34,449 nucleotides of DNA from Pseudomonadota bacterium (GCA_030523245.1 JAUNIW010000005.1:1749-36197), one strand, 5' to 3'. Positions 15,658 through 24,207 are shown, counted from the stretch's first letter. A program made the numbers and translations. The notes: a model not told the origin generated them from the letters alone.

Positions 15658-15678
15658 ATAAGCAAAACTAAAAAGCAA
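15650..15678 (-). promoter_or_regulatory. Promoter of the pnt operon
   Basis: On the - strand TTGCTT (15673-15678), a 17-bp spacer and TATAAA (15650-15655), 41 bases upstream of the pntAA start. An inverted repeat CTTATTAT/ATAATAAG (15641-15662) lies over both -10 boxes. Confidence 0.5.
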
Positions 15679-15693
15679 AGGAAATATAGCCAA

Positions 15694-16233
15694 ATGGTTA
15701 GGTTGTGGGATTTATATGCTATTTTCTTTAAAATGGGCATTTTTACTTTTGGCGGCGGTTATGCCATGTTGCCGATTTTAAAAAGCGAAGCCGTAGAAAA
15801 AAGAAAATTTCTCACGGAAGAAGAATTATTGAATTACTATTCCATCGGCCAATGTACGCCGGGGATTATTGCCGTCAATGCGGCCTCTTTTATCGGCTAT
15901 AAGCAGCGCGGGTTCTGGGGGATTATTTTTGCAACTCTGGGTGTTATTTCTCCTTCTGTTATCATTATTCTTTTAATGGCAGCGTTATTGCGTCAGTATA
16001 TGGATAATCTTTATGTTCAATGGGCTTTTGACGGTATTCGCGTCAGTGTGATTGCTTTGATTATTGATACGGTTTGGGGAATGTGGAAAAAAGGTGTCAG
16101 TCAGGTGCGGGACTATATTGTTTTTGGTCTGGCGGCAGCTTTGTTGTTATGTTTCAATCTTTCGGCAGTCGTGGTGGTCGTGTTGGCGGCAGCCGGCGCG
16201 TTTATTCCTGATATTAAGAGTAAAAAACAATGA
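15694..16233 (+). CDS. chrA: Chromate transporter family, N-terminal half (short-chain ChrA)
   Basis: A 179-residue membrane protein of the CHR family. It has the hallmark FFKMGIFTFGGGYAMLP and the CTPGIIAVNAASFIGY motif, then about five to six hydrophobic helices. The start at ATG 15694 (MVRLWDLYAIF) is preferred, since a longer frame back to 15517 overlaps pntAA and its promoter. AAGGA lies 11 bases upstream, a little far. CHR proteins may be one long chain or two short partners; this gene and the next (4-bp ATGA overlap) form the split kind. The substrate (chromate or another oxyanion) cannot be told from sequence. Confidence 0.88.
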   Translation: MVRLWDLYAIFFKMGIFTFGGGYAMLPILKSEAVEKRKFLTEEELLNYYSIGQCTPGIIAVNAASFIGYKQRGFWGIIFATLGVISPSVIIILLMAALLRQYMDNLYVQWAFDGIRVSVIALIIDTVWGMWKKGVSQVRDYIVFGLAAALLLCFNLSAVVVVVLAAAGAFIPDIKSKKQ

Positions 16234-16748
16234 TTTATGTTTTGTTGGCTTATGAATTTTTTAAAATAGGTTTGTTTGCTGTCGGCGGCGGATTGGTTAC
16301 CGTACCGTTTTTGTATGATTTGACGGAACAATATGACTGGTTCACGGCCAAGGAACTAACGGATATGATAGCCGTTTCCCAGTCTACGCCGGGGCCGACC
16401 GGTATCAATATGGCAACCTATGCCGGTTATAAGGCTGCCGGAATTGCTGGTGGTGTATGGGCAACATTGTGGCTGGTAGCACCTTCGGTTATAGTGGTGT
16501 ATCTGATAGCAAAAATTTTGAATAAATGGTCGGATAATCCGAATGTTTTGCGGGTACTCGGCGGTATTCGTCCGGCGGTTCTGGCTTTGATTTTGTTTGC
16601 CGGATGGGATATTGCCAAGGAGTCGATTACCAATGTTCAAACCGTTGTGTTGTTGGTTGTTCTGGTTGTTTTGATGCGGTTTTATAAAAAAAGTGCTATT
16701 TTTTATATTGTGCTTTCGGCGGTGGCCGGCCTTATTTTTCGTATATAA
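16230..16748 (+). CDS. chrA: Chromate transporter family, C-terminal half (short-chain ChrA)
   Basis: A 172-residue membrane protein and partner of the preceding gene, coupled by an ATGA overlap. It carries FFKIGLFAVGGGLVTVPFL and SQSTPGPTGINMATYAGYK, the family signatures in the second-half form, and several hydrophobic helices. Pairs of short CHR proteins act together, probably as antiparallel halves. The conserved STPGPTG contrasts with CTPGII in the first half, as expected for the two halves of long ChrA. Confidence 0.88.
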   Translation: MIYVLLAYEFFKIGLFAVGGGLVTVPFLYDLTEQYDWFTAKELTDMIAVSQSTPGPTGINMATYAGYKAAGIAGGVWATLWLVAPSVIVVYLIAKILNKWSDNPNVLRVLGGIRPAVLALILFAGWDIAKESITNVQTVVLLVVLVVLMRFYKKSAIFYIVLSAVAGLIFRI

Positions 16749-16752
16749 TGGC

Positions 16753-16781
16753 TTGAAATTTTTTAATTTGAAGCATAATGT
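16753..16781 (+). promoter_or_regulatory. Possible promoter of adenosine kinase
   Basis: TTGAAA (16753-16758), a 17-bp spacer and TAATGT (16776-16781). The -35 box is good and the -10 weak, just after the second chrA stop. Confidence 0.3.
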
Positions 16782-16812
16782 AAAAAAATAAATGGTTTTA
16801 GAGGAAATAAAG

Positions 16813-17835
16813 ATGAGCGAGCAAGATACGGTTTATGATGTGGTTGGTATTGGCAATGCTATTGTCGATGTATTGGCAAAAGTGGGCGATACATTTTTAA
16901 AAGAACGCGGTTTGACAAAGGGATGTATGACACTGGTTGAGGCCGCTGATGCCGGAAAGATATATGCGGATATTATTCCCGAACGCGAAGTTTCCGGCGG
17001 TTCTGCCGCTAATACCGTGGCGGGAATGGCCTCTCTCGGTGCTGACTGTGCTTTTATCGGCAAGGTTCATGATGACGAACTGGGACAAATTTTCAAACGG
17101 GATATCGGTGCAGCCGGTATTGACAGCTTTACCACGCCTTTGGAGGAAGGACCGGCAACCGGCCGGAGCATTGTTTTGGTTACGCCGGATGCGCAGCGCT
17201 CAATGTTTACTTATCTCGGTGCCTCGCGCAAACTTTCAACGGAAGACATTGACGAAAAACTTATCAGCGAGTCTAAAATTACTTTTATTGAAGGTTATCT
17301 CTGGGATGAACCATCTTCGCACGAGGCCGTTATTAAAGCGTGCGAGCTGGCTCATAAATACGGGCGTGAAGTGGCATTTACGGTGTCGGACCGCTATTGT
17401 GTTTCTTCTCACCGCGACCATATGCTTGATTTGATTCAAAATCATGTAGATTTGTTATTTGCCAATGAAATGGAATTGAAAGCTCTGTTTGAAACAGATG
17501 ATTTTGCCGCGGCGCTGGATAAGATAAAATCAATGGTTAAAATTGCTGCGATTACCCGTGATTCCCGTGGTTCGGTTGTTGTTAACGGCCGTGTTAAAAT
17601 ATTTGTCGAAGCCGAGCCGGTCAGTCAGGAAACAGTTGTTGATTCAACCGGTGCCGGTGATTTGTATGCCGCGGGTTTTCTGTTTGGTCTGGTTAATATG
17701 CGCAGTTTGGGAACATGTGCCATGATAGGGGGAATTGCCGCTTCGGAAATCATCAGCCATTACGGTGCTCGTCCGGAAGTTTCGCTGCGTGGTTTTGTTC
17801 GCAACAAATTACTGCAATACGGCAAAAGATTTTAG
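16813..17835 (+). CDS. Adenosine kinase / PfkB-family carbohydrate kinase
   Basis: A 340-residue ribokinase-family (PfkB) enzyme, most like bacterial adenosine kinases that make AMP from adenosine and ATP. The start at 16813 is chosen over 16792, because GAGGA sits 7 bases upstream. The N-terminus has VVGIGNAIVDVLAKV and VSGGSAANTVAGMASLG, the substrate-side Gly-rich motif, and the C-terminal DSTGAGDLYAAGFLFGL contains the anion hole and catalytic Asp283. No other purine-salvage gene is adjacent. Specificity for adenosine is inferred from overall resemblance; another nucleoside or sugar is possible. Confidence 0.8.
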   Translation: MSEQDTVYDVVGIGNAIVDVLAKVGDTFLKERGLTKGCMTLVEAADAGKIYADIIPEREVSGGSAANTVAGMASLGADCAFIGKVHDDELGQIFKRDIGAAGIDSFTTPLEEGPATGRSIVLVTPDAQRSMFTYLGASRKLSTEDIDEKLISESKITFIEGYLWDEPSSHEAVIKACELAHKYGREVAFTVSDRYCVSSHRDHMLDLIQNHVDLLFANEMELKALFETDDFAAALDKIKSMVKIAAITRDSRGSVVVNGRVKIFVEAEPVSQETVVDSTGAGDLYAAGFLFGLVNMRSLGTCAMIGGIAASEIISHYGARPEVSLRGFVRNKLLQYGKRF

Positions 17836-17947
17836 AGACAAAAATCTTTCGGAAATAAAACAGGACAGTTGTACTTCCTTTGTATACAGTTTTGTTTTTT
17901 ATATTTTAATTGTGTTAGCTCTTTAAAACACCAGATGACTTCTTTGT

Positions 17948-18073
17948 TCAAATATTGGTGGTATTAGTGTCTGTGTTTTTGTCTTTCGTTGTATTTTGTT
18001 CATTTTTATTGCTGGATAATGCATCAACTATTGCTGCAATAATTTCAGCTATTGCCGTAATAAAAAACTCCAT
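17948..18073 (-). CDS. Candidate 41-residue membrane-type peptide
   Basis: An ATG-to-TGA frame of 41 codons below the length of usual ORF calls. Its first half is a hydrophobic helix (MEFFITAIAEIIAAIV) and its second half is hydrophilic and Asn/Thr/Lys-rich. A good AAGGA lies 9 bases before the ATG. It begins 28 bp after the tRNA-Val terminator in the same direction, leaving little room for a promoter, so expression would need readthrough or an unseen start. It could be a small membrane protein or type I toxin-like peptide. The rest of 17836-18100 holds no other feature I can support. Confidence 0.4.
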   Translation of the reverse strand: MEFFITAIAEIIAAIVDALSSNKNEQNTTKDKNTDTNTTNI

Positions 18074-18100
18074 AGTAAAACATCCTTATTGCAGATAAAA

Positions 18101-18138
18101 CAAAAGCCCTAAAATTCTTTTTGAATTTCAAGGCTTTG
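18101..18138 (-). terminator. Terminator of tRNA-Val
   Basis: On the - strand a long stem: CAAAGCC...GAAATTC pairs with GAATTTT...GGGCTTTTG around AAAAA, with a small mismatch in the middle, and the downstream sequence is T-rich (TTTTGTTTT). Confidence 0.75.
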
Positions 18139-18140
18139 AT

Positions 18141-18216
18141 TGGTGGGCGCTGAGAGGTTCGAACTCCCGACCCTCTCGGTGTAAACGAGATGCTCTTCCA
18201 GCTGAGCTAAGCGCCC
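18141..18216 (-). tRNA. tRNA-Val (anticodon UAC)
   Basis: A complete 76-base cloverleaf on the - strand: acceptor GGGCGCT pairing with AGCGCCC, D arm with GCTCAGCTGGAAGAGC, anticodon loop TTTACAC (UAC, Val), T arm with GGTTCGAAC-like GAGTTCGAAC, and an encoded CCA end. It has its own promoter at 18234-18262 and terminator at 18101-18138. Confidence 0.96.
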
Positions 18217-18233
18217 ATCTCATTAACAAAATC

Positions 18234-18262
18234 CTTATACACGCTAATTTTTTTTAAATCAA
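18234..18262 (-). promoter_or_regulatory. Promoter of tRNA-Val
   Basis: On the - strand TTGATT (18257-18262), a 17-bp spacer and TATAAG (18234-18239), placing the transcript start about 11 bases before the tRNA. The -35 box TTGATT is the same as in the split tRNA-Trp promoter. Confidence 0.6.
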
Positions 18263-18387
18263 GCTTTTTTTTCAAATATTTTAATTTTTTTGCGCGTCAT
18301 CTGCAAAATATTTGTAACATATTGTAAAAACTTATAAAATATATATGTCCTATATATTGTTTTCTCATAAAACCGGAATTTTGGGTC

Positions 18388-18415
18388 TTTACATTTAAAT
18401 AATGTGCGTTATAAC
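18388..18415 (+). promoter_or_regulatory. Promoter of MATE exporter
   Basis: TTTACA (18388-18393), a 16-bp spacer and TATAAC (18410-18415), 44 bases before the ATG. No other feature is seen between 18263 and 18387, which is AT-rich. Confidence 0.45.
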
Positions 18416-18459
18416 TCTCGCGTATTGAAAAGATTTGATGATAAAAAAAGAGGCAAAAG

Positions 18460-19851
18460 ATGATAAATGATTTAACAAGCGGTAATCCGCTGACTTTAAT
18501 TGTAAAATTTGCTATTCCGCTTTTATTAGGTAATATTTTTCTGCAAATCTATCAAATTTCTGACATGGTTATTGTCGGACGTCTTCTGGGAACGTCTTCT
18601 TTGGCAGCTGTCGGTTCTTCGGCGCCGATTTATCTGGTATTTTTGATGATAGCTTTTGGTTTTACCGGCGGCTTGACGGTCGTAACGGCGCAGCGATTCG
18701 GGGCGCATGATGACGATGGTGTCAGAAAATCGGTTTTTCACAGTTTGATAGCATCTTTGTCTTTAAGTGTTATTATGACCATCAGTTTGATTTTGTTTCT
18801 TAAACCTTTGCTGCATCTGATGAATGTTCCAGAATCTATTTTTGACGAATCCTATAAATTTATGTTTATTCTGGCCCTCAGTTCCGTTATGATTATTCTT
18901 TATAATTTGCTGTCAGGTTTTATCCGTGCTTTGGGTGACAGCAAAACACCTTTGTATTTTTTAATTTTTTCATCACTTATCAATATTGTCCTGAACTTTA
19001 TTTTTATCAAGTATTTTCACTGGGGCGTTGCCGGTTCTGCTACCGGAACATTTGTTTCCAATACATTGTCTACGATTTTGTGCTATACTTATATGTGGAA
19101 GAAGTTTCCTCTGCTGCGTCTGGATAGAAAATTTATGAAATTCAATTATAAGATTCTGCGCGACCATTTAAATATAGCCGTTCCGATGGCGTTGCAGTTT
19201 TCGGTTTTGTCTTTCAGTATTTTGATTATACAAAGTGTCTGTAATTCTTTCGGTCCGTCTGTTATTGCGGCTTTTGCCTCGGCCCTGCGGATTGAACAGG
19301 TTGCTACACAGCCGCTGATGGCTATCGGTTTGGCGATGGCGACGTTTTCAGCGCAGAACTGGGGTGCAAATTTACTTTCCCGTATCCGGCGCGGCGTTAA
19401 ATATGCTTTTTGGATTTCTACCGGATTAAGTATTTTCGGTTTTCTTTTAATGCGCGAAGTGGGCGAAAATATGATAGGTATTTTTGTCAGTGACGGTAAT
19501 TCTGATATTATTCGTATCGGAAAAGAATATCTGGTTATCAGTACGCAATTTTACTTTTTTCTCGGCTTAATATTTGTTTTTCGCAATACGGTACAGGGTA
19601 TGGGTAAGCCGATTGTTCCGTTTATTTCGAGTATTATTGAGTTGTCTTCCCGTATTTTTGCGGCAATTTATCTGGCCAAAATTATGGGGTATCGGGGAAT
19701 TTTTTATGCCAGTGCCATTTCCTGGACATCCGGCGGTTTATTTGTTTTGTGCGGCTATCTTTATTATGTACGCAAATTCAGCAGGGATACTTTCCGCTGG
19801 AAAATGGGAAGTGTCCGGCAGCATTTGCGCGAAAACGGTCCGGTAGACTAG
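18460..19851 (+). CDS. MATE family efflux transporter
   Basis: A 463-residue inner-membrane protein with about twelve hydrophobic helices in two similar halves, the size of NorM/DinF-type exporters. MATE hallmarks are visible: IYQISDMVIVGRLLGTSSLA near the N-terminus, TAQRFGAHDDDGVR, the loop GFIRALGDSKTPLYF, and in the second half the equivalent AQNWGANLLSRIRRGVK and FRNTVQGMGKPIVPF. It exports organic cations or other small molecules by Na+ or H+ antiport; the substrate is unknown. AGAGG lies 7 bases upstream. Its stop overlaps that of the convergent GltD-like gene by 4 bases, with no terminator between them. Confidence 0.93.
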   Translation: MINDLTSGNPLTLIVKFAIPLLLGNIFLQIYQISDMVIVGRLLGTSSLAAVGSSAPIYLVFLMIAFGFTGGLTVVTAQRFGAHDDDGVRKSVFHSLIASLSLSVIMTISLILFLKPLLHLMNVPESIFDESYKFMFILALSSVMIILYNLLSGFIRALGDSKTPLYFLIFSSLINIVLNFIFIKYFHWGVAGSATGTFVSNTLSTILCYTYMWKKFPLLRLDRKFMKFNYKILRDHLNIAVPMALQFSVLSFSILIIQSVCNSFGPSVIAAFASALRIEQVATQPLMAIGLAMATFSAQNWGANLLSRIRRGVKYAFWISTGLSIFGFLLMREVGENMIGIFVSDGNSDIIRIGKEYLVISTQFYFFLGLIFVFRNTVQGMGKPIVPFISSIIELSSRIFAAIYLAKIMGYRGIFYASAISWTSGGLFVLCGYLYYVRKFSRDTFRWKMGSVRQHLRENGPVD

Positions 19852-21035
19852 GCCGCAAGTTTCTCGGCTAATTCACGGGCGGCGGTTTTGCCCGAAGCAA
19901 CGGCTTCAACGGCCGTTGAACCGCCGGTTTGGCAGTCTCCGGCATAAATAATATATGGATTTTCCAGTTTTTCTTCTTTGCAACAGCTTCCCAGAGCCAG
20001 AATAATCAGCGAGAAATCCGGACGGGCGGTGAGGGTGTTTGCAATATCTTCCAGCCGGCCTTCCTTATTGAATTTGGTTTTAACGGCCCATGCTGTTAAT
20101 AAATCCGGTGTCTGCCGTTCTATTTTGCTTATTCGGGTCATTGTGGTTACATTGATTTCATGGTGAATTAAATCCATATAGTCATCCGGTCCCATGCGCA
20201 TGTCACTCAGGCGGCGGCGGACAAACATTTCGACTGTGCCGCCGAGACGTTTTGCGGTCAATGCACAGTCCAGAGCGACTTCTCCGCCGCCGACCACGGC
20301 GACATTTCCCGTCGTCTGATAACGTTGCGGTTCACGCAGATAGTCAACATAAGAGATGCTTAAATTTTCGCCGTCAATTCCCAGAGTTCGGCATTTTTGT
20401 TCGCCAATGGCGACAATAACACCGGCAAATCCTTGTTGCAGCAAAGCTTTATAGTCACAGACAATTTGGCGGCATTTCAAGGTTAATCCCGATTTTTTAA
20501 CCAGACTCTGCCAGTCGGCGGCAATAATGCTTTGCGGTAATCTTTCCGGCGGAATTAAGTTTAAGGCACCGCCGATTCCGGCTTCTTTTTCAAAAACAAC
20601 AACCCGATATCCGCGTGCCGACAATTCGGCTGCAGCGCCGATACCGGCCGGACCGGCTCCGATAACGGCCACATATTTGCCGTCGGGTGCAGATACCGTT
20701 TCCGGTTTTTCTGTTTGCGTTTCTGTTTCTGCTCGGGCTTTTTGCATAATAGCGGCTTGTACGGCCGGAATTTTGATAGGTCTGTCCAAATTGGCACGGA
20801 TACAGGCTTTCATGCAGAATTTATCAGGACAAATCAGACCGCAGCTTTGTGCCAGCGGATTTTGACTTTCTATCAGTGCCGCGGCTTTCTGCCAGTTGCC
20901 GGCTTTTGCTTCCGCAATAAAATCACAGGGCGAGCAATGTACCGGACAAGCTTTCATACAAGGTTTGGCAGCACAGTGCAGACATTTATCCAATTCGGCT
21001 TTGAGTTGAGCCGGCTTTAAATTGCGGTTTGTCAT
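19848..21035 (-). CDS. GltD-like NAD(P)H-dependent flavoprotein with 4Fe-4S domain
   Basis: A 395-residue protein of the glutamate synthase small-subunit type. The N-terminal about 100 residues form a Cys-rich 4Fe-4S domain (Cys 18, 21, 26, 30, 34, 37 and then 65, 69, 74, 78). An FAD-binding Rossmann motif follows (VIGAGPAGIGAAAELSARG, 124-142), then an NAD(P)H-binding motif (VVGGGEVALDCALTAKRLG), and the end reads YAGDCQTGGSTAVEAVASGK. It is shorter than GltD (about 470), and no gltB is near, so it may serve another electron-transfer partner such as a dihydropyrimidine or ferredoxin system. AAAGGA lies 6 bases upstream. Confidence 0.85.
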   Translation of the reverse strand: MTNRNLKPAQLKAELDKCLHCAAKPCMKACPVHCSPCDFIAEAKAGNWQKAAALIESQNPLAQSCGLICPDKFCMKACIRANLDRPIKIPAVQAAIMQKARAETETQTEKPETVSAPDGKYVAVIGAGPAGIGAAAELSARGYRVVVFEKEAGIGGALNLIPPERLPQSIIAADWQSLVKKSGLTLKCRQIVCDYKALLQQGFAGVIVAIGEQKCRTLGIDGENLSISYVDYLREPQRYQTTGNVAVVGGGEVALDCALTAKRLGGTVEMFVRRRLSDMRMGPDDYMDLIHHEINVTTMTRISKIERQTPDLLTAWAVKTKFNKEGRLEDIANTLTARPDFSLIILALGSCCKEEKLENPYIIYAGDCQTGGSTAVEAVASGKTAARELAEKLAA

Positions 21036-21108
21036 TTTTTATCCTTTCTGTTTGTGCCATTAAAACATAAAAAAGAATAAAAAACACCTAATATTTTGGT
21101 TTTTCAGA

Positions 21109-21136
21109 TTGTATTTCTTAAAAAAGCCTGTATGAT
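21109..21136 (+). promoter_or_regulatory. Promoter of the lipid A/Kdo operon
   Basis: TTGTAT (21109-21114), a 16-bp spacer and TATGAT (21131-21136), 40 bases before the first ATG of the DUF374-waaA-lpxK operon. Confidence 0.5.
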
Positions 21137-21176
21137 ATTGCTGTAAAATCAAAAAAACAGAAAAAATTAAAGAAAA

Positions 21177-21923
21177 ATGAAAGATTTATTAAAAAAAATT
21201 CTTAAGTCTGAAACGGGTGAAGCTTTTATCGGTCACGTGGCTTATCTTTATTTGAAATTTGTCGGTTTGACCACACGCTGGAAGGTAAGCGGCGTCAGGG
21301 AAACTTATGAAATGCTGGATAAATGCGGCAGTATGATTGTTATCGGCTGGCACGGCCGTACTTTGGAAATGCCTTATTTCTGGAATAAATCCCGACCGCT
21401 GAACGCTTTGGTTTCGCCGCATCGTGACGGACGTTTGATTGTTAATATCTTAAAAAAGTTCGGTATCGGTAATATCAGCGGTTCTTCTAATAAAAATTCT
21501 ACCGAGGCGGCTTTGGAACTGATGCGTAATTTGCAACAAAATAACAGCATTGCCATTATTCCGGACGGCCCGCGCGGACCGAGTATGAAACTGAGTATGA
21601 GTCCGTTGTTTTATGCCCAGAAGTCAGGCAAGCCTATTATCGGTATTACATACAGTATTGCCGGTTCGGTGGTTATTGCCAAAAGCTGGGACAGAATGCT
21701 GGTGCCTTTGCCGTTTCACCGCGGGGCGTACAGTATTACGGAACCGTTTTTTATTCCGGCAGACGCCACAGCCGAAGAACTGGAACAGTACCGGCAGAAG
21801 ATAGAAACAATTTTGAACGAGCTGACTTGGAAATTGGACCGTGATATGGGATTACCCTATATTCCGCAGGGGACGGTTGCTAAAAAAAGCCGCAAACAGA
21901 TTAAAGCTGAAAAAGGAAAATAA
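21177..21923 (+). CDS. DUF374 / lysophospholipid acyltransferase-like protein
   Basis: A 248-residue protein of the LpxL/PlsC-like acyltransferase superfamily known as DUF374, commonly found beside waaA in alphaproteobacteria. Motifs include GWHGRTLEMPYFW (57-69, replacing the HxxxxD motif), VSPHRDGRLI, GNISGSSNKNSTEAA and the PDGPRGPS signature (129-136). It probably acylates a lipid A or other lipid intermediate at the inner membrane, though activity of this family is not well established. It is the first gene of the operon, and its stop is directly followed by the waaA ATG. The C-terminus is Lys-rich. Confidence 0.85.
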   Translation: MKDLLKKILKSETGEAFIGHVAYLYLKFVGLTTRWKVSGVRETYEMLDKCGSMIVIGWHGRTLEMPYFWNKSRPLNALVSPHRDGRLIVNILKKFGIGNISGSSNKNSTEAALELMRNLQQNNSIAIIPDGPRGPSMKLSMSPLFYAQKSGKPIIGITYSIAGSVVIAKSWDRMLVPLPFHRGAYSITEPFFIPADATAEELEQYRQKIETILNELTWKLDRDMGLPYIPQGTVAKKSRKQIKAEKGK

Positions 21924-23201
21924 ATGTTTATCGGAATTTATAACACACTTGTTCGCACTCTTTATCCGCTGGTTATCCGCCGCTATATCGAAAAACGCAA
22001 AAAAATGGGCAAGGAAGATGTTAAACGCTTTAACGAACGTATCGGCCGGCCGACAAAACCGCGGCCGGAGGGGCGTCTTATCTGGCTGCACGGTGCATCT
22101 GTCGGCGAATCGATATCTATGCTGCCGTTGATTAACCGGCTTCTGGAGTTATATCCGGATGCGCATGTTATGGTTACGACCGGTACGACAACATCGGCCG
22201 AAGTTATGGCAAAACGTCTGCCTGAAAGAGCTTTTCACCAATATCTGCCGATTGATAATCCTGTTTTTTCGGCTCGTTTTGTCCGGCACTGGCAGCCAAC
22301 AATAGCTTTATGGTTTGAATCTGAATTCTGGCCGGCGATGCTTTCGACAATTAAACGCCGCAATATTCCGCTTATCTTAATCAACGGTCGTATTTCTAAC
22401 AAATCATTTAAACGCTGGCAGCAATTCGACTTTATTATTAAAGAACTTCTGGATTGTTTTACGGCATGTCTCGGCCAGTCGGAAGAAGATGCCTATCGTC
22501 TGCGCGCTCTGGGGGCCAAAGATGCAATGTGTCTGGGAAATCTGAAATATGCCGGTTTACCGATACCGGTTGATGAAAACAAAAAAAGAGAAATTCAGGA
22601 GAAAATCGGCGAACGCGCCGTATGGCTTGTCAGCTCAACCCATCATGATGAAGAAGCTAAAATCGGCCGTTTTTTGAAAGATTTGGAAGCAAAGCATCAG
22701 GGATTATTGACCATTATTGCGCCGCGTCATCCTAACCGCGGAACGGAAATACGTGATGTTTTGCGGGATACTTATGGCCTGAAAACGGCTTTACGCTCGG
22801 CCAATGAAGAAATCGGCGAAGATACGGAAGTTTATATTGCCGATACGATTGGCGAAATGGGAATTTGGTATGAACTCTGTCCGATTGTGTTTATCGGCGG
22901 TTCGCTTATTCCGCATGGCGGACAGAATTTTATGGAGCCGTCGCGTTGTCGGGATGCCGTGATTGTCGGGCCGCACATGCACAACTTTACCGACGCCATG
23001 AACCGGGCTAAGCGGGCGGACGGTGTTATTCAGGTTAATGATGTGATTGATTTAATTGATATGGTTAATCAGCTGCTTGATAATAAAGAACTTTTGGAAG
23101 CCAAGCGCAGTCTGGCTTATAACTGGGCAACAAGTGAGGCCAAAGTTCTGGACGGTATAGCCGAAAAAATTCAAGGATATATGGAAGATGAAAACTCCTA
23201 A
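21924..23201 (+). CDS. waaA: 3-deoxy-D-manno-octulosonic acid transferase
   Basis: A 425-residue GT-B glycosyltransferase that attaches Kdo to lipid IVA at the inner face of the inner membrane. An N-terminal hydrophobic segment (IYNTLVRTLYPLVI) is followed by IWLHGASVGE with the candidate catalytic Glu62, then HVMVTTGTTTSAEVM, WFESEFWP, INGRISNKSFKRW and the C-terminal IGGSLIPHGGQNFMEP. The length and motifs are typical. The ATG follows the upstream stop without a gap, and its end overlaps lpxK by 14 bp. No heptosyltransferase gene is seen, so the number of Kdo residues added cannot be said. Confidence 0.95.
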   Translation: MFIGIYNTLVRTLYPLVIRRYIEKRKKMGKEDVKRFNERIGRPTKPRPEGRLIWLHGASVGESISMLPLINRLLELYPDAHVMVTTGTTTSAEVMAKRLPERAFHQYLPIDNPVFSARFVRHWQPTIALWFESEFWPAMLSTIKRRNIPLILINGRISNKSFKRWQQFDFIIKELLDCFTACLGQSEEDAYRLRALGAKDAMCLGNLKYAGLPIPVDENKKREIQEKIGERAVWLVSSTHHDEEAKIGRFLKDLEAKHQGLLTIIAPRHPNRGTEIRDVLRDTYGLKTALRSANEEIGEDTEVYIADTIGEMGIWYELCPIVFIGGSLIPHGGQNFMEPSRCRDAVIVGPHMHNFTDAMNRAKRADGVIQVNDVIDLIDMVNQLLDNKELLEAKRSLAYNWATSEAKVLDGIAEKIQGYMEDENS

Positions 23202-24153
23202 GTATTGGCAATCCAATTCTGTCGTATCCCGCCTTTTGCAGCCGGTCGGTTCTGTTTATGGTTTGCTGACGCGGCTGCGTTTGCGTCTGATAAAGCCGCA
23301 AAAAGTGGAAGTGCCGGTTATCTGTATTGGCAATATTACGGCCGGCGGCACGGGGAAAACGCCTGTTTCTATTTCTATAGCCAAACTTTTGGGCGGCGAA
23401 TTATATCATCCTTATTTTGTGACACGCGGTTACGGCGGAAAGCTACAAAACATTATTGTCAACAACAAAAAACATACGGCGGCAGAAGTCGGGGACGAAC
23501 CGTTGCTTTTGACACAGCAGGCGCCGGTGGTTGTCAATGCTGACCGTTTTGCCGGTGCGGAACTTGCGCTTAAAGAGGGGGCGGACGTCATTATTATGGA
23601 CGACGGTTTTCAAAATCCGTCGCTTTTTAAAGATTTGTCTTTTTTGGTTTTTGACGGAACTTATGGTATCGGCAACGGCCGGATTATTCCGGCAGGCCCG
23701 CTGCGGGAAACTTTTGCCGACGGGATCAAGCGTGCAGATGCCGTGATTATTTTGGGCAAAGATAAGCATAATCTGGCGCAAAGAAGCGGCTTGCCGGTAT
23801 TTTTCGGTCATACTGAAGCTGTGCAGACGGCTTGTGTTGAAAATCTTAATGTTTTGGCTTTTGCCGGTATCGGACATCCGCAGAAATTTTATCACACGCT
23901 GAGCCAGCAAGGGTTTAATATTCTTGAAACCGTGGATTTTCCGGACCATCATTTTTATACGCATAAAGAATTGGATGCGTTATTGGAAAAGGCGCAGAAG
24001 CTTCAGGCCGAGATTTATACAACAAGTAAAGATTATGTCAAAATTCCCAACAGCTATAAAAAAGATATTAAAGTGCTGGAAATCGCTGTTGTCTGGGATA
24101 ATCCTGAAGAATTGATTCGCTTCATCCGTAAAAAAATAGAGCCGGATGCTTGA
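23188..24153 (+). CDS. lpxK: Tetraacyldisaccharide 4'-kinase
   Basis: A 321-residue peripheral inner-membrane kinase that phosphorylates the 4' position of the lipid A disaccharide. The P-loop is ITAGGTGKTPVS (50-61), preceded by a hydrophobic N-terminal helix and VPVICIGN. The conserved VTRGYGGKLQ, GDEPLLLTQ, IIMDDGFQNPSL and RIIPAGPLRE are present, with KDYVKIP near the end. Start overlaps waaA by 14 bp, so translation is probably coupled. Last recognisable LPS gene of the operon. Confidence 0.96.
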   Translation: MKTPKYWQSNSVVSRLLQPVGSVYGLLTRLRLRLIKPQKVEVPVICIGNITAGGTGKTPVSISIAKLLGGELYHPYFVTRGYGGKLQNIIVNNKKHTAAEVGDEPLLLTQQAPVVVNADRFAGAELALKEGADVIIMDDGFQNPSLFKDLSFLVFDGTYGIGNGRIIPAGPLRETFADGIKRADAVIILGKDKHNLAQRSGLPVFFGHTEAVQTACVENLNVLAFAGIGHPQKFYHTLSQQGFNILETVDFPDHHFYTHKELDALLEKAQKLQAEIYTTSKDYVKIPNSYKKDIKVLEIAVVWDNPEELIRFIRKKIEPDA

Positions 24154-24207
24154 CAAAAAATGTATCTTATGAAACAATGAAAGAAGTTTTTTATTTTATT
24201 GTTTCAT
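24150..24207. promoter_or_regulatory. Perfect -35 box and inverted repeat before the 393-residue gene
   Basis: TTGACA at 24150-24155 overlaps the lpxK stop but has no good -10 at the right distance. A perfect 10-bp inverted repeat ATGAAACAAT/ATTGTTTCAT (24169-24178, 24198-24207) follows. It may be a weak terminator of lpxK or an operator for the gene starting at 24226. Confidence 0.3.

Noticed and set aside
15517-15693. An N-terminal extension of the first chrA gene by 59 residues
   Set aside because: It overlaps pntAA antisense and contains the promoter region; family members start at about the ATG 15694.
23443-23964. A 173-codon - strand frame inside lpxK
   Set aside because: It is antisense to a canonical lpxK and has no motif or ribosome binding site support.
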